From Candidatus Nitrosotenuis uzonensis (GTDB lineage Archaea; Thermoproteota; Nitrososphaeria; Nitrososphaerales; Nitrosopumilaceae): 64,000 nucleotides of DNA. The stretch is taken from positions 421,326-485,325 of the forward strand of contig NZ_CBTY010000009.1 of NCBI RefSeq assembly GCF_000723185.1, read 5' to 3'. Position 1 is the stretch's first letter. Each line of letters starts with the position of its first letter. Positions 9,197-17,775 of the stretch are shown here, piece by piece. The notes beneath the pieces were generated by a model. It ran no database searches. It was not told the origin of the DNA and worked only from the letters and a program-made list of their open reading frames with translations. The position numbers were made by a program, and so were the translations under genes.

Positions 9197-9958
9197 CTAC
9201 CCTTCTGAAGCCGATTTTCCGCCATCAATGTTCAGTATTGTGCCCGTAATCCATTTTGCTTCATCGGATGCAAGAAAAACTGCTGCGTTTGAGACATCCG
9301 CAGGCTCACCTATTTTGTGAAGAGGTTGTCTTTCTTCTAGTACTTTGCGTGCCTGCTGGTCTTCAAGGTAAGGTTTTATCATGCCTGCGTTGATTATTCC
9401 AAGGTTAAGACAGTTACAGCGTATGTTTTTTCTTGCGTATTCTACTGCTATTGATTTGGTGAACATAGAAAGTGCCGCCTTCGTAGCTGAATACACTGCA
9501 AGATGTACTTTTGGTATTGCTCGCTCGCTTGATATAGAGCCTATATTTATAATGCAACCGCTCTTGTTATCCAGCATTTTTGGTATGACAGCTTTTGTGA
9601 CGTTAAATGTACCGACAATATTTGTATTGACAAGATCTGCTATATCAGAGTCCTTCATTTCATGAAAGTGAATTGCATCGTTGATTTTTGCCGCATTATT
9701 TATCAGAATATCTATTCTTCCGTATTTGTCAACTACCTGCTCTATCACGCTCAGCGTCTGTGAGTTATCAGTAATATCGCATGTCATGGAAACTGCGGAT
9801 TCCTTGTTTTTTAATGCAGAGCGGGCCTTTTCCAAGGATGCGATGTTGCGTCCCATCATAACAACTGTGGCACCTTCATCAACGAATTTTTTTGACATAT
9901 CTGCACCTATGTCACTTGAAGCGCCAGTTATGACGGCTATCTTATTCTTCAATCTCAT
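9197..9958 (-). CDS. short-chain dehydrogenase/reductase
   Basis: 253 residues, full SDR length. Cofactor loop TGASSDIGADM (the usual third Gly position carries Asp, TGxxxDIG), NNAA structural motif (LINNAAKIND), catalytic Ser in INIGSISSERA and YSATK as the Tyr-x3-Lys pair, C-terminal ITGTILNIDGG. Closest in style to FabG-type 3-oxoacyl reductases and glucose-dehydrogenase-like SDRs. Substrate unknown. Confidence 0.87.
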   Translation of the reverse strand: MRLKNKIAVITGASSDIGADMSKKFVDEGATVVMMGRNIASLEKARSALKNKESAVSMTCDITDNSQTLSVIEQVVDKYGRIDILINNAAKINDAIHFHEMKDSDIADLVNTNIVGTFNVTKAVIPKMLDNKSGCIINIGSISSERAIPKVHLAVYSATKAALSMFTKSIAVEYARKNIRCNCLNLGIINAGMIKPYLEDQQARKVLEERQPLHKIGEPADVSNAAVFLASDEAKWITGTILNIDGGKSASEG

Positions 9959-10022
9959 AATTACTCTAGTATTAATTATCTTAAATCAATTGTGTTTTGG
10001 TTCTCAAGTCTGATTTTCGTAC

Positions 10023-10457
10023 TTACTTTACTATTAAAACTGGAACTGGAGACTTGTGGAGTATATAGTTGGAAACACTTCCAAAGAAGAACTCCCTTGC
10101 AGCAGTTCTGCCGCGAGAACCCATCACGACAAGGTCAATTTTGTTATTTTTACTTTTGATAAAGCGTAAAATAACATCTGCTGGCGAGCCAAACTCTACA
10201 ATTTCTGCAAAATCCACTCCTTCTTTTTGACAGTCGGATTTTGCTTTACCAAGCATGCTGAGCGCGTATTTTCTTTCTTCCATCTGAAATGTGAGTGGAT
10301 CACATATTTGTGCCTCAGTTATTGGAAGCACGTTCACTGCGTAAAAGCCTATGATTTTTGCGTCAAGACCCTTTGCAAGTATTATTGCGGTATCTAGAGC
10401 ACGAAACGAATTATCAGAACCATCGATCGGAACCAGTATTCTTTTGATCGTGCCCAT
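10023..10457 (-). CDS. universal stress protein (UspA family)
   Basis: Starts MGTIKRILVPIDGSDNSFRA at 10457; an upstream extension of 13 residues is unlikely. Ends with the ATP-binding signature MGSRGRTAAREFFFGSVSN. It resembles the Usps at 1881, 13412 and 15854, which share the phrase FFGSVSNYILHKSPVPVL or close variants. Divergent from the phosphoribosyltransferase gene at 10555. Confidence 0.92.
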   Translation of the reverse strand: MGTIKRILVPIDGSDNSFRALDTAIILAKGLDAKIIGFYAVNVLPITEAQICDPLTFQMEERKYALSMLGKAKSDCQKEGVDFAEIVEFGSPADVILRFIKSKNNKIDLVVMGSRGRTAAREFFFGSVSNYILHKSPVPVLIVK

Positions 10458-10554
10458 ACTGAAAGGGGTGAAAAATCCTACATAAATAACAGTCAAATTC
10501 TCAGTCTTGAGTTTCAGCTATCTAAAATAACAAGTAGCTTTAAGGTGTGTTATC

Positions 10555-10980
10555 GTGGAAATGCAATACGATTACAAAAATTGGGATGAGATAGAAAAAT
10601 GTGTTGACTTGCTTGTGGATAAGCTATTCAAGTACAAAGGTAAATTTACTAGTATTTCAACGGTCAGCAGAGGCGGACTAGTTCCTGCAAGATTAGTAGC
10701 AGACAGGCTCGATATCAGGCGGATTGTTGTCGACCCAGAGGCAATCCAATCAGACTCGCTGTTTGTTGATGATATTTACGACACGGGAGAGACATTCAGA
10801 AGAATGATAGACAGAGCAGATGATCCTGAACATTTAGTGTATGCGACACTTTATGCAAGGACTGGAAAAAATCATCCAAAGCAACTCATATATGCAAAGT
10901 TAACAAAAGGCAACGAATACCTCGTTTATCCATGGGACAGATTCGAACACGGTAAAATAGACGGAACTGCAAGCATTTAG
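10555..10980 (+). CDS. phosphoribosyltransferase-fold protein
   Basis: 141 residues. The PRPP-binding signature is seen as SLFVDDIYDTGETFR, with an N-terminal STVSRGGLVPARLVADRL loop. Pattern and length fit xanthine/guanine-type phosphoribosyltransferases; TRP-type hood residues VYPWDRFE near the end also occur in that group. Substrate not determined. Start GTG at 10555 or ATG at 10561. Its stop overlaps the stop of the convergent CBS gene by 4 nt. Confidence 0.82.
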   Translation: MEMQYDYKNWDEIEKCVDLLVDKLFKYKGKFTSISTVSRGGLVPARLVADRLDIRRIVVDPEAIQSDSLFVDDIYDTGETFRRMIDRADDPEHLVYATLYARTGKNHPKQLIYAKLTKGNEYLVYPWDRFEHGKIDGTASI

Positions 10981-11414
10981 TTTGGTTTCATTCGTAGTAG
11001 AATCTGCTCTGTTATTTTGGTCATCTCAGAATCAGAGCCCACACTGCACAGCCTTACAACATCTGAGGTAGTGACAATTCCTACTAACCTGTTGTCCTTT
11101 ACTGCAGGAACTCGGTGAATTTTTCTTGCCTTCATAAGTTGTGCAAGTTCCCATACAGAATCATCTGGGTTTATTACTATGAGCGGTGATGACATTACTT
11201 CTTTTACGTTAGTCGAAAGTGGTTTTCCTTTAGAAACAATTCTCCTTACAATATCACGTTCAGTGATTATACCTACGGCAATGCCTTTTTCAAGTACAAC
11301 AATGGCACCAATCGAAGCATCATCCATCATTTTGGCGGCATCCTGGACAGTCATAGACGAGTCAATTGAGATTACGTTCTTTTTCATGATTTCATTAACT
11401 AGTGGCGGGGCCAT
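10977..11414 (-). CDS. two-CBS-domain protein
   Basis: 145 residues forming one Bateman module: MKKNVISIDSSMTVQDAAKM, AVGIITERDIVRRIVSKG, then VMSSPLIVINPDDSVWELAQ and LVGIVTTSDVVRL. It is paralogous to the CBS protein at 16389-16865. A CATGATTATCA motif lies 39-49 nt upstream of its ATG. Confidence 0.9.
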   Translation of the reverse strand: MAPPLVNEIMKKNVISIDSSMTVQDAAKMMDDASIGAIVVLEKGIAVGIITERDIVRRIVSKGKPLSTNVKEVMSSPLIVINPDDSVWELAQLMKARKIHRVPAVKDNRLVGIVTTSDVVRLCSVGSDSEMTKITEQILLRMKPN

Positions 11415-11452
11415 TGGTTGAATGTGAGCATCTCCAGTTTAAAAGATCAAGA

Positions 11453-11463
11453 CATGATTATCA
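11453..11463. promoter_or_regulatory. CATGATTATCA motif
   Basis: Eleven-base motif between the divergent CBS gene (start 11414) and the gene at 11534; followed by TG so that CATGATTATCATG is nearly palindromic. Identical copies at 13330-13340 and 21718-21728. Putative operator. Confidence 0.5.
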
Positions 11464-11533
11464 TGAATAGTAAAATCAGACATGACATTCGGGGTAATCT
11501 GTTAAATATCGTAATTTCTGATTCAAATTTGGC

Positions 11534-11905
11534 ATGGGCATTCTTGAAAATCTTGACGGGTTTGAGCCAAAAAAGGCAACGGAATCCCTCAATCTTTTGT
11601 TGGAAACCAGAAGCAATGAATTCAAAGAGCTTGCTGCAGGCATGGGCATACCCACAACTGCAAAGAACTGGGAGCACATAATTCTGAAATTCTGTCTTGA
11701 TTTTACTGTCTGTTTTCACACAATGACATCGGTTGAGGGCCCCAATGATACGACAGAGGAAAGCCACAACAAGATTCACCAGTGCATGACGCTGCTAAGG
11801 CAGATTGCACATGGCAGAACAAGCATGATCGAGTTTACTCACTTGCAGAATCTTGCCTACTCACTTGCAGAGGAATACAAGACAATATACAAAAGACTCA
11901 GATGA
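11534..11905 (+). CDS. helical protein of unknown function
   Basis: 123 residues, predicted all alpha-helical, with His and Cys scattered (FCLDFTVCFHTM). Not recognised. It starts at ATG 11534, 71 nt after the CATGATTATCA motif, and converges with the next gene with no gap. Confidence 0.65.
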   Translation: MGILENLDGFEPKKATESLNLLLETRSNEFKELAAGMGIPTTAKNWEHIILKFCLDFTVCFHTMTSVEGPNDTTEESHNKIHQCMTLLRQIAHGRTSMIEFTHLQNLAYSLAEEYKTIYKRLR

Positions 11906-12184
11906 TCAAGGATATGTTGCCATCTGGCTCTCGATTAGATTACGGTATGCCCACTCAATAAGCTCTTTTTTTGTGTGAGCCCATCTTATATGTCCGGCGT
12001 ATTCTGTTTTGTCCCTGATGTGTCTTGGATAAGCACCAAGCGGGCATTTTTCAAAATTATCTACAACGTATGCTATCATTGCTTCCCTGTGCGATGCAAG
12101 ATGCTTTAACCACTGAACTTTTGCAGCATATATAGGTCTTGGATTTGCACAAAAGACACATACGGCTCTGTTGTGCATGCTCAT
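11906..12184 (-). CDS. small zinc-finger-like protein
   Basis: From the ATG at 12184 (MSMHNRAVCVFC) the product has about 92 residues. It contains C-x2-C (CVFC), an H-x3-H segment (KHLASHREAM) and a second cluster C...H...H...H around KCPLGAYPRHIRDK and HIRWAH, suggesting one or two zinc sites. Unknown function. Starts 4 nt after the stop of the upstream FMN-protein gene, so the two are likely one operon. Confidence 0.7.
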   Translation of the reverse strand: MSMHNRAVCVFCANPRPIYAAKVQWLKHLASHREAMIAYVVDNFEKCPLGAYPRHIRDKTEYAGHIRWAHTKKELIEWAYRNLIESQMATYP

Positions 12185-12188
12185 ATCT

Positions 12189-12665
12189 TTACCACTGCAT
12201 GTTTGCCGCATTAAGAGATTCTTCTGTGGCCTCAAGTCCCAGTGGAGAATCTGAAAGTTCATTTGGATTCAAGGAATAGAATATTTTCGGTACAAACTTG
12301 ACTAGGTGTGGATTTTTATTTTCTTTGAGTATGCGTTGTCTGTGCTCTCTTGTGAGCCTGTCGATTATTCTAGCAGTTATGTCAGCTCTTGTTTTTTTGT
12401 CGATTACAACTTGCACCTTTCCTTTTATTTGGTAACCTCCAAGTCTTTTTTTGTCAAACACTGTAATACTACACCATGGATTTGTTTGAAAGTTCCGATA
12501 TGTTTTATGTTTGAAAAGCTCAAGCCAGTATATAGTACCATCAGGTGCCAAAAAGAAGGTTGTTCTTGGAGATACATTCGGCATTCCCATCTTGTCAGCA
12601 GTCCCCACTACGAATGCCTTTTCTTTCCGGATCAGCTGCTTTATCTTCTCTGGGATTAGAACCAT
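12189..12665 (-). CDS. pyridoxamine 5'-phosphate oxidase-like flavin protein
   Basis: 158 residues with the split-barrel pattern: IRKEKAFVVGTADKMGMPNV, SPRTTFFLAPDGTIYWLELF, then KTYRNFQTNPWCSITVFDKK. Such small proteins bind FMN or F420 and reduce diverse substrates; the substrate here is unknown. A TATGATTATCA motif sits about 43 nt upstream. Confidence 0.82.
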   Translation of the reverse strand: MVLIPEKIKQLIRKEKAFVVGTADKMGMPNVSPRTTFFLAPDGTIYWLELFKHKTYRNFQTNPWCSITVFDKKRLGGYQIKGKVQVVIDKKTRADITARIIDRLTREHRQRILKENKNPHLVKFVPKIFYSLNPNELSDSPLGLEATEESLNAANMQW

Positions 12666-12703
12666 GCTTAGTTGCCCAAATCCAATTGTATTAAGAATAA
12701 AAT

Positions 12704-12713
12704 ATGATTATCA
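12704..12713. promoter_or_regulatory. ATGATTATCA motif
   Basis: Ten-base copy of the recurrent CATGATTATCA motif (first base T instead of C), centred 43 nt upstream of the start of the flavin-protein gene at 12665, nearly the same spacing as at 11453. Confidence 0.45.
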
Positions 12714-12722
12714 GTCTTGGTT

Positions 12723-13148
12723 TTATTTTATTATTAAAACGGAACATAGAGAATGGTTTGCTATTTTTGATGATACCGAGCCTAGAAGGAATTGTAGTAC
12801 AGCGCCAAGCCCCTTGCTTCCAACCACTATCAGATCCGTTCCATCCGATTTGGAGAATTTTATTACCTCGCTTGCTATATTGCCCTCTTTTGTGACTAAT
12901 TTTGGCTCAATGCCACATTCTCTTGCTATCTTTTGCGCCCTTTCGAGTGAGGATTTTGCATATTTGCGCAAGATTTTCGTGTATTCTCCTCCCGCCAAAA
13001 GATCCGATTTTTTTGTTCTTTCCACCACGTGGATTAATGTTATTTGTGAAGAATATTTTTTTGCAAGATCGCAGGCACGTCTGAGCGCTGCTTCTGAATA
13101 TTTGGAGCCGTCACAGCATACAAGGATCTTGGAGAAACCAGATACCAT
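12723..13148 (-). CDS. universal stress protein (UspA family)
   Basis: 141 residues starting MVSGFSKILVCCDGSKYSEA and ending GSKGLGAVLQFLLGSVSS, which keeps the G-x2-G-x9-G-S nucleotide motif. Slightly diverged from the other Usps (CCDGS in place of PxDGS). Divergent from 13412 across a 263-nt intergenic region containing a hairpin and a CATGATTATCA motif. Confidence 0.9.
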   Translation of the reverse strand: MVSGFSKILVCCDGSKYSEAALRRACDLAKKYSSQITLIHVVERTKKSDLLAGGEYTKILRKYAKSSLERAQKIARECGIEPKLVTKEGNIASEVIKFSKSDGTDLIVVGSKGLGAVLQFLLGSVSSKIANHSLCSVLIIK

Positions 13149-13273
13149 ACTACAAAATGCGATGAAGCGGATTTAATCATTGTGTAGATTACTAACAAGA
13201 AAAGACGAGAATGCAAAAAAGGCATACCGAAGTACACTTTTGAGGTTATCACCCCGCATTCCCGTCCACACGC

Positions 13274-13291
13274 ACGAGAATTTCTTCTCGT
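13274..13291. promoter_or_regulatory. inverted repeat ACGAGAA-TTTC-TTCTCGT
   Basis: Seven-base arms with a four-base loop in the intergenic space between two divergent Usp genes. May be an operator or an RNA hairpin. Nothing else in this 263-nt gap looks coding. Confidence 0.4.
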
Positions 13292-13329
13292 ACATTTCTA
13301 ATGTGTTTTCATGACAGTTAAACACTGAT

Positions 13330-13340
13330 CATGATTATCA
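13330..13340. promoter_or_regulatory. CATGATTATCA motif
   Basis: Within TGATCATGATTATCA, 72 nt upstream of the Usp gene at 13412, whose TATA box is probably TTTAAATAA at 13384-13392. Same motif as at 11453 and 21718. Confidence 0.5.
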
Positions 13341-13411
13341 ATAATGAAAATTGCAGATTACCATTGGTGATAGTACATAGTATGTTTAAATAAAATCAAC
13401 GAGGACGGAAC

Positions 13412-13843
13412 TTGTTGATACAAACCAGAATTAAAAAAATTCTTGTGCCGATGGACGGCTCTGCAACCTCCTTCAAGGCACTTGCACAGGCAATAGAAAT
13501 TGCACGTACGTGTCAGGCTACAATTCTAGGAATAAATGCGATATCGTTTCTGCCTGCAGAGTTTATGCCATCCGTCGTTCCATACAAGATTTACCAAAAA
13601 AAAGAGGCTGGCAAGTTTATGGAAAAGGCAAAACTGAAAGCAGCAAAAAAAGGCATACTATTCAAGTACATGATAGTTTATGGGAATCCAGTAGATCAAG
13701 TAATTAACACGGCCAAATCCAAAAAGTTTGATCTTATAGTTATTGGCGCAAGAGGTAAGGGAAGGATAGCAGAGGTATTCCTTGGAAGCGTTTCAAACGC
13801 AATACTACACAAATCCCAGATTCCAGTCATGATAGTAAAATAA
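13412..13843 (+). CDS. universal stress protein (UspA family)
   Basis: 143 residues from TTG at 13412 (or TTG 13415), 24-27 nt after a TTTAAATAA box, so translation is probably leaderless. N-terminus KKILVPMDGSATSFKA; C-terminal ATP signature GARGKGRIAEVFLGSVSN. Followed after 4 nt by a second Usp gene on the same strand, giving a two-gene Usp operon. Confidence 0.92.
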   Translation: MLIQTRIKKILVPMDGSATSFKALAQAIEIARTCQATILGINAISFLPAEFMPSVVPYKIYQKKEAGKFMEKAKLKAAKKGILFKYMIVYGNPVDQVINTAKSKKFDLIVIGARGKGRIAEVFLGSVSNAILHKSQIPVMIVK

Positions 13844-13847
13844 GCAT

Positions 13848-14312
13848 ATGAACTACCAAAGAATTCTAGTTCCCTATGATGGCTCCAAATTCTCAAAAAG
13901 CGCACTAAATGAAGCCGTCAAGATTGCCAGAAATGGAGGTGGAACGATCTATTTGTGTACTGTTATAACTGCTGGAAACGTGGTACCCCCTGGAGCCCTA
14001 ATGGGGCTTTTACGTAGTGCATCAAAGGGCGAATTAAGACAGAGGCTGCTAAAATCCGCAAGGGCCGAGGCAAAAAAGATGCTCTCTGCACAGATAAAAC
14101 ATTGCGAAAAGGAAGGAGTTGCTGCGCAGTACGATATAGTGGCAAATGAGGATATCGCTCTTGACATACTAGGAATTGCAAAAAAGAGAAAAGCTGACCT
14201 GATTGTGATTGGAAGTCAGGGACTTCATGGCATAAGTAAAATAAAGTCCTTAGGTAGTGTTAGCAGAAAAGTTTCAGAGTTTGCAAGCTGCCCAGTACTC
14301 ATAGTTAGATAG
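13848..14312 (+). CDS. universal stress protein (UspA family), long-loop type
   Basis: 154 residues: NYQRILVPYDGSKFSKSA at the start, GSQGLHGISKIKSLGSVSRK at the end. The segment between the glycines is one residue longer than in the neighbours, and the C-terminus resembles the Usp at 33640-34092 (KVSE, CPVL). Overlaps the convergent phosphoribosyltransferase gene by 8 nt. Confidence 0.9.
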   Translation: MNYQRILVPYDGSKFSKSALNEAVKIARNGGGTIYLCTVITAGNVVPPGALMGLLRSASKGELRQRLLKSARAEAKKMLSAQIKHCEKEGVAAQYDIVANEDIALDILGIAKKRKADLIVIGSQGLHGISKIKSLGSVSRKVSEFASCPVLIVR

Positions 14313-14937
14313 ATTTGCGGTACTTTGAGAGTATGTTGACTACTATTTGATCGGGTATTTGATCAAATTTTCTGTAGAATTGCCCGACCGATGTGAATTC
14401 TTGTGGAATCTCAATGGCAATTATGGTGATTCCAAATTGTTTTATTATCTCATGCGTGATATACGGGATCACCGGAGTTGCCAGAATTATGTCGGTAACG
14501 TTCTTTTGTTCTAGCCATTTTAGAATGGCACATACTGTGGAACCAGTAGCAATACCATCGTCTGTTAGAATCACGGTTTTGTTGTCAAAATTGTATTCAG
14601 TATTTCCACGATACGTCATAATCTGTCGCATGACTTCGTTTTTCTTTTTAATAATTTCTTGCCTAAATTTAGGATCTGATGAATATCGATTCCAATCATC
14701 CCCAAAATGTATGATATCATCATACGTTATAGCTCCAATTGCGTATTCTGGGTAATCTGGTGGTGTGATTTTTTTTGAGATTATCACATCAAGTGGTAAG
14801 CCAAGCTCCCTTGCTATAGCATCACCGACAATTACACCCCCTCTTGGAATTGCCAGAACTATGCAGTCTTTGCCTTTTATTATAGAGGCAAGTTTTTCTG
14901 CCAAGAGCCGGCCTGCATGAAGCCTGTCATGAATCAT
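14305..14937 (-). CDS. phosphoribosyltransferase family protein
   Basis: 210 residues. Shows an N-terminal VLAIPRGGVIVGDAIARELG loop and the PRPP motif VILTDDGIATGSTV. This arrangement matches the stand-alone phosphoribosyltransferases often found beside Usp and Hsp20 genes; the substrate is unknown. Monocistronic, between a Usp operon and a CBS-Usp pair. Confidence 0.85.
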   Translation of the reverse strand: MIHDRLHAGRLLAEKLASIIKGKDCIVLAIPRGGVIVGDAIARELGLPLDVIISKKITPPDYPEYAIGAITYDDIIHFGDDWNRYSSDPKFRQEIIKKKNEVMRQIMTYRGNTEYNFDNKTVILTDDGIATGSTVCAILKWLEQKNVTDIILATPVIPYITHEIIKQFGITIIAIEIPQEFTSVGQFYRKFDQIPDQIVVNILSKYRKSI

Positions 14938-14981
14938 TATTGCGCCTCAGATATTGTTTTACGATTGTTTTGTATTTGATA

Positions 14982-15857
14982 TTACGCTTCAGCGGCAAGT
15001 GAGAACACTATATCCGATTTTGTTATTATGCCAACAAGCTTTGATTGTCTTACCACTGGAAGCCCGCTTATGTCATATCTATACATTAGTAGTGCTGCAA
15101 TCGAGATATCGTCCGATGGTTCTATTGTAACTGGATTTTTTGTCATTATATCCTCTGCTCTGAACGTAAGAACATAGTTTAGTTGGTTTACGTTATACTT
15201 GTTCGGAGTTCTACTATACCATACATCCATTAGCTCATTAGGATCTGTAAATGTGCCAAGCCTGTTAGGTATTCTCACAGGAATAAAATCTCTGAATGTG
15301 ATTATCCCAACAAGCTTTTCGTTTCTTATTACAGGAACCCGCGATATTTTGTTGTTTATTAGAATGCTTTCAACCAGATATAGCGAATCTTGCGGTGACA
15401 CTGTCACAACGTCTGTGGTCATGATTTTTGAAATTTTCAGATGTTCTGTTTCCTGAACTAGAAAATTGAATACAAGATCCGTTTTTGTGACTATGCCCTC
15501 CAGAGATTTGTCGTCTTCAAGTATCACAAGCGAGCTGATATTGTTTTCTTTCATCATTCTGGCACATTTGTAAACAGAATCCTGTTTTTTTGCAGTGATT
15601 AGGTTTTTTGACATGCAATCCTGCACGGTTATGGACCCAAGAGGCTTTGCTCCTATCGGAAATATTGAACGCAGGATATCCTTTTCTGTTATTATGCCCA
15701 CAGGCTTGTAGCTTTTGTCTATTACCACAAGCCGGCTTATACGGAACTTTTGCATGATCTCTATTGCGTCAAGAACGCCTACATGTGGTGTTACGGTTAT
15801 GGCTTTTTTTATCAACGAGCTGCGCAATCCGGGATTTTTCAGTAGCATTTTCCTCAC
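14982..15857 (-). CDS. four-CBS-domain protein
   Basis: 291 residues, two Bateman modules, full-length paralogue of 7697-8596: PVGIITEKDILRSIFPIG, LEGIVTKTDLVFNFLV, LVGIITFRDFIPVRI, LVGIITKSDIVFSL. Starts inside the stop of the upstream Usp gene (4-nt ATGA overlap), so a Usp-CBS operon is clear. That pairing supports a joint nucleotide-sensing role. Confidence 0.9.
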   Translation of the reverse strand: MRKMLLKNPGLRSSLIKKAITVTPHVGVLDAIEIMQKFRISRLVVIDKSYKPVGIITEKDILRSIFPIGAKPLGSITVQDCMSKNLITAKKQDSVYKCARMMKENNISSLVILEDDKSLEGIVTKTDLVFNFLVQETEHLKISKIMTTDVVTVSPQDSLYLVESILINNKISRVPVIRNEKLVGIITFRDFIPVRIPNRLGTFTDPNELMDVWYSRTPNKYNVNQLNYVLTFRAEDIMTKNPVTIEPSDDISIAALLMYRYDISGLPVVRQSKLVGIITKSDIVFSLAAEA

Positions 15858-16354
15858 TTTACCACCAATACTGGGATTGGAGATTTGTGCACTACATAGT
15901 GTGACACGCTACCCAAAAACAATTCTCTGACATTACTTCTGCCCCTTGAACCCATCACTATGATACTGGCTTTTCTCTTTTTTGCGTAGGAGATTACCAT
16001 GAATCCCTCGTTTCCATTGGCCATTTTTTCTTTGAACAGGACCCCGTTTTTGGCACATCTTATTTTTGCTTCCATGAGTACTTTTTTCCCGTTGTCAACG
16101 AACATTTTTGCGAGCGCAGATGAGGGTTTTTTGTAGTTTATCGAAAACATAGGTATAACATAGATTCCAAACAAGGTAGTTTGGTTCTGTCTTGCAAGGT
16201 ATATGGCATAATCAAGAGCGTTTGACGAGGATTTAGAGCCATCAAGTGCAACTACGATATTCTTTATTTTTGTCAATGTGGTTGTTGTTGACCCATATGA
16301 ATTAAAGATGTTCTTTGATTTTCCCGATTGATTTTCAATCTTGATAATTCGCAT
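15854..16354 (-). CDS. universal stress protein (UspA family)
   Basis: 166 residues with a 30-residue N-terminal extension before IKNIVVALDGSKSSSNA; the ATP signature is MGSRGRSNVRELFLGSVSH. First gene of a Usp-CBS pair with a 4-nt overlap. An internal start near the Usp core is possible. Confidence 0.9.
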   Translation of the reverse strand: MRIIKIENQSGKSKNIFNSYGSTTTTLTKIKNIVVALDGSKSSSNALDYAIYLARQNQTTLFGIYVIPMFSINYKKPSSALAKMFVDNGKKVLMEAKIRCAKNGVLFKEKMANGNEGFMVISYAKKRKASIIVMGSRGRSNVRELFLGSVSHYVVHKSPIPVLVVK

Positions 16355-16388
16355 ACCATCTCAAATACCGAGTGCTGCAGAGTAGTTT

Positions 16389-16865
16389 ATGAGACAAATA
16401 CCAAATCCCATACTTGTCAAAGATATCATGACAAAATCCCTGATCACTGTAGAATCATCGGCTACTGTTAATGAGGCTGCCAAGATGATGGAGTCAGCAA
16501 AGGTCGGTTCTGTTTTGGTAATGGAGCAAAATGTTCCGGTGGGAATAATGACAGATCGGGATTTTGCAATAAAGATAGCAGCTCACGCTTATCCGATTCA
16601 TACCAAGGTAAAGCAGGTCATGTCATCTCCGCTGGTGCACATCAGACCAGACGATGAGGTTTGGGTTGCCGCAGACCTGATGTATTCTAGAAAGATACGA
16701 AGATTACCTGTGCTGGATGAGGATGAGTTATGCGGAATTGTGACTGCGACAGATTTTGTAAGAATGTTTACCGTATGCAATAGGGAAGATACGCGCAAGA
16801 TGTACTATCATGCCTTGACAAAAATATTTGATGACGCAAATGAGCATGAAATAGCAAGTTTTTAA
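16389..16865 (+). CDS. two-CBS-domain protein
   Basis: 158 residues, one Bateman module: VKDIMTKSLITVESSATVNE, PVGIMTDRDFAIKI, VKQVMSSPLVHIRPDDEVWV, LCGIVTATDFVRMF. Paralogue of 10977-11414. Divergent from the Usp at 15854 with a 34-nt gap. Confidence 0.9.
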   Translation: MRQIPNPILVKDIMTKSLITVESSATVNEAAKMMESAKVGSVLVMEQNVPVGIMTDRDFAIKIAAHAYPIHTKVKQVMSSPLVHIRPDDEVWVAADLMYSRKIRRLPVLDEDELCGIVTATDFVRMFTVCNREDTRKMYYHALTKIFDDANEHEIASF

Positions 16866-16866
16866 T

Positions 16867-17553
16867 TTATTTTATCAGGTTTCCAAGCAAGGTACCCACA
16901 ATGTATGCTGCTGTTGCGGCAATTGCTCCTATCAGTAGTGTCATGGTACCTGATCTGATAAGAGATTTTTTGACAATTTTTCCCTTAATTAATCCTATGA
17001 GAAAGAAAGCTCCGCCTGTAAAAACGGTCGAGTAAAGAAAGCTGTTCTGTACAGATAGATGGATTTCTGTCACATAAAGAAAGACGAATGGTATTAGCGG
17101 AATCATGCCAATAGATACAAAGCCGACAATAGTGCTTATTGCAGTATCAAGTGGTCTTCTTCCATCTTCGATTAGCCCCAGCTCTTCTTTCATCATGGTA
17201 TCGATCCAAACTTTTTTTCTTGCGGTTATTACCTTGACTATTTCATCTAGAAGTTCGTTGGCAAATCCCTTTTTTGCATATATATCGCGAATTTCCTGTC
17301 TTTCTGTGTCTGCCATGTTGTCGATCTCCCATTCCTCACGTTTTCTTTCCTTTTGAATGAATTCGATACGCGCTTTTGTTGCCTGATAGTTTCCTACAGC
17401 CATTGAGAAACCATCTGCTGCAAGATTGGCAAAACCCAGAATCAGGACTATAACTGGCGAAAGCGACGCACCTACAGCACCCGCTACAATTGCAAATGTC
17501 GTGACCGAGCCATCAAATGAACCGTAAATGAAATCCTCAAAGTGCCACTTCAT
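16867..17553 (-). CDS. VIT1/CCC1-type iron/manganese transporter
   Basis: 228 residues. N-terminal FIYGSFDGSVTTFAIVAGAV and FANLAADGFSMAVGNY match the first and second membrane helices of VIT1/CCC1 proteins; a charged cytoplasmic segment (about 65-120, with many Glu) precedes three further membrane helices. The family moves Fe(II) or Mn(II) across membranes. Metal not determined here. Confidence 0.88.
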   Translation of the reverse strand: MKWHFEDFIYGSFDGSVTTFAIVAGAVGASLSPVIVLILGFANLAADGFSMAVGNYQATKARIEFIQKERKREEWEIDNMADTERQEIRDIYAKKGFANELLDEIVKVITARKKVWIDTMMKEELGLIEDGRRPLDTAISTIVGFVSIGMIPLIPFVFLYVTEIHLSVQNSFLYSTVFTGGAFFLIGLIKGKIVKKSLIRSGTMTLLIGAIAATAAYIVGTLLGNLIK

Positions 17554-17614
17554 AATAATTGCACACGATATCTAATTAAAAAACATCTGGAAAGGCTACA
17601 GAAATAAAAAGATG

Positions 17615-17775
17615 TTACTGGCCCATCATATGGCCTTTTTTGCTAGTATTGCTAGCGCTTGCAATCGCATTGTTCTATCGTTACTGGCCCATCATATGGC
17701 CTTTTTTGCTAGTATTGCTAGCGCTTGCAATCGCATTGTTCTATCGTTACTGGCCCATCATATGGCCTTTTTTGC
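17615..17775. repeat. 66-bp tandem repeat (2 full copies plus a partial third)
   Basis: Copies at 17615-17680 and 17681-17746 look identical; the first 29 bases recur at 17747-17775. Each copy contains the last eight codons and stop of the minus-strand Met-rich gene, followed by downstream DNA with a GCTAG-TATTG-CTAGC inverted repeat. The array begins exactly at the stop codon of that gene, so the gene's 3' end has been triplicated. Confidence 0.9.
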
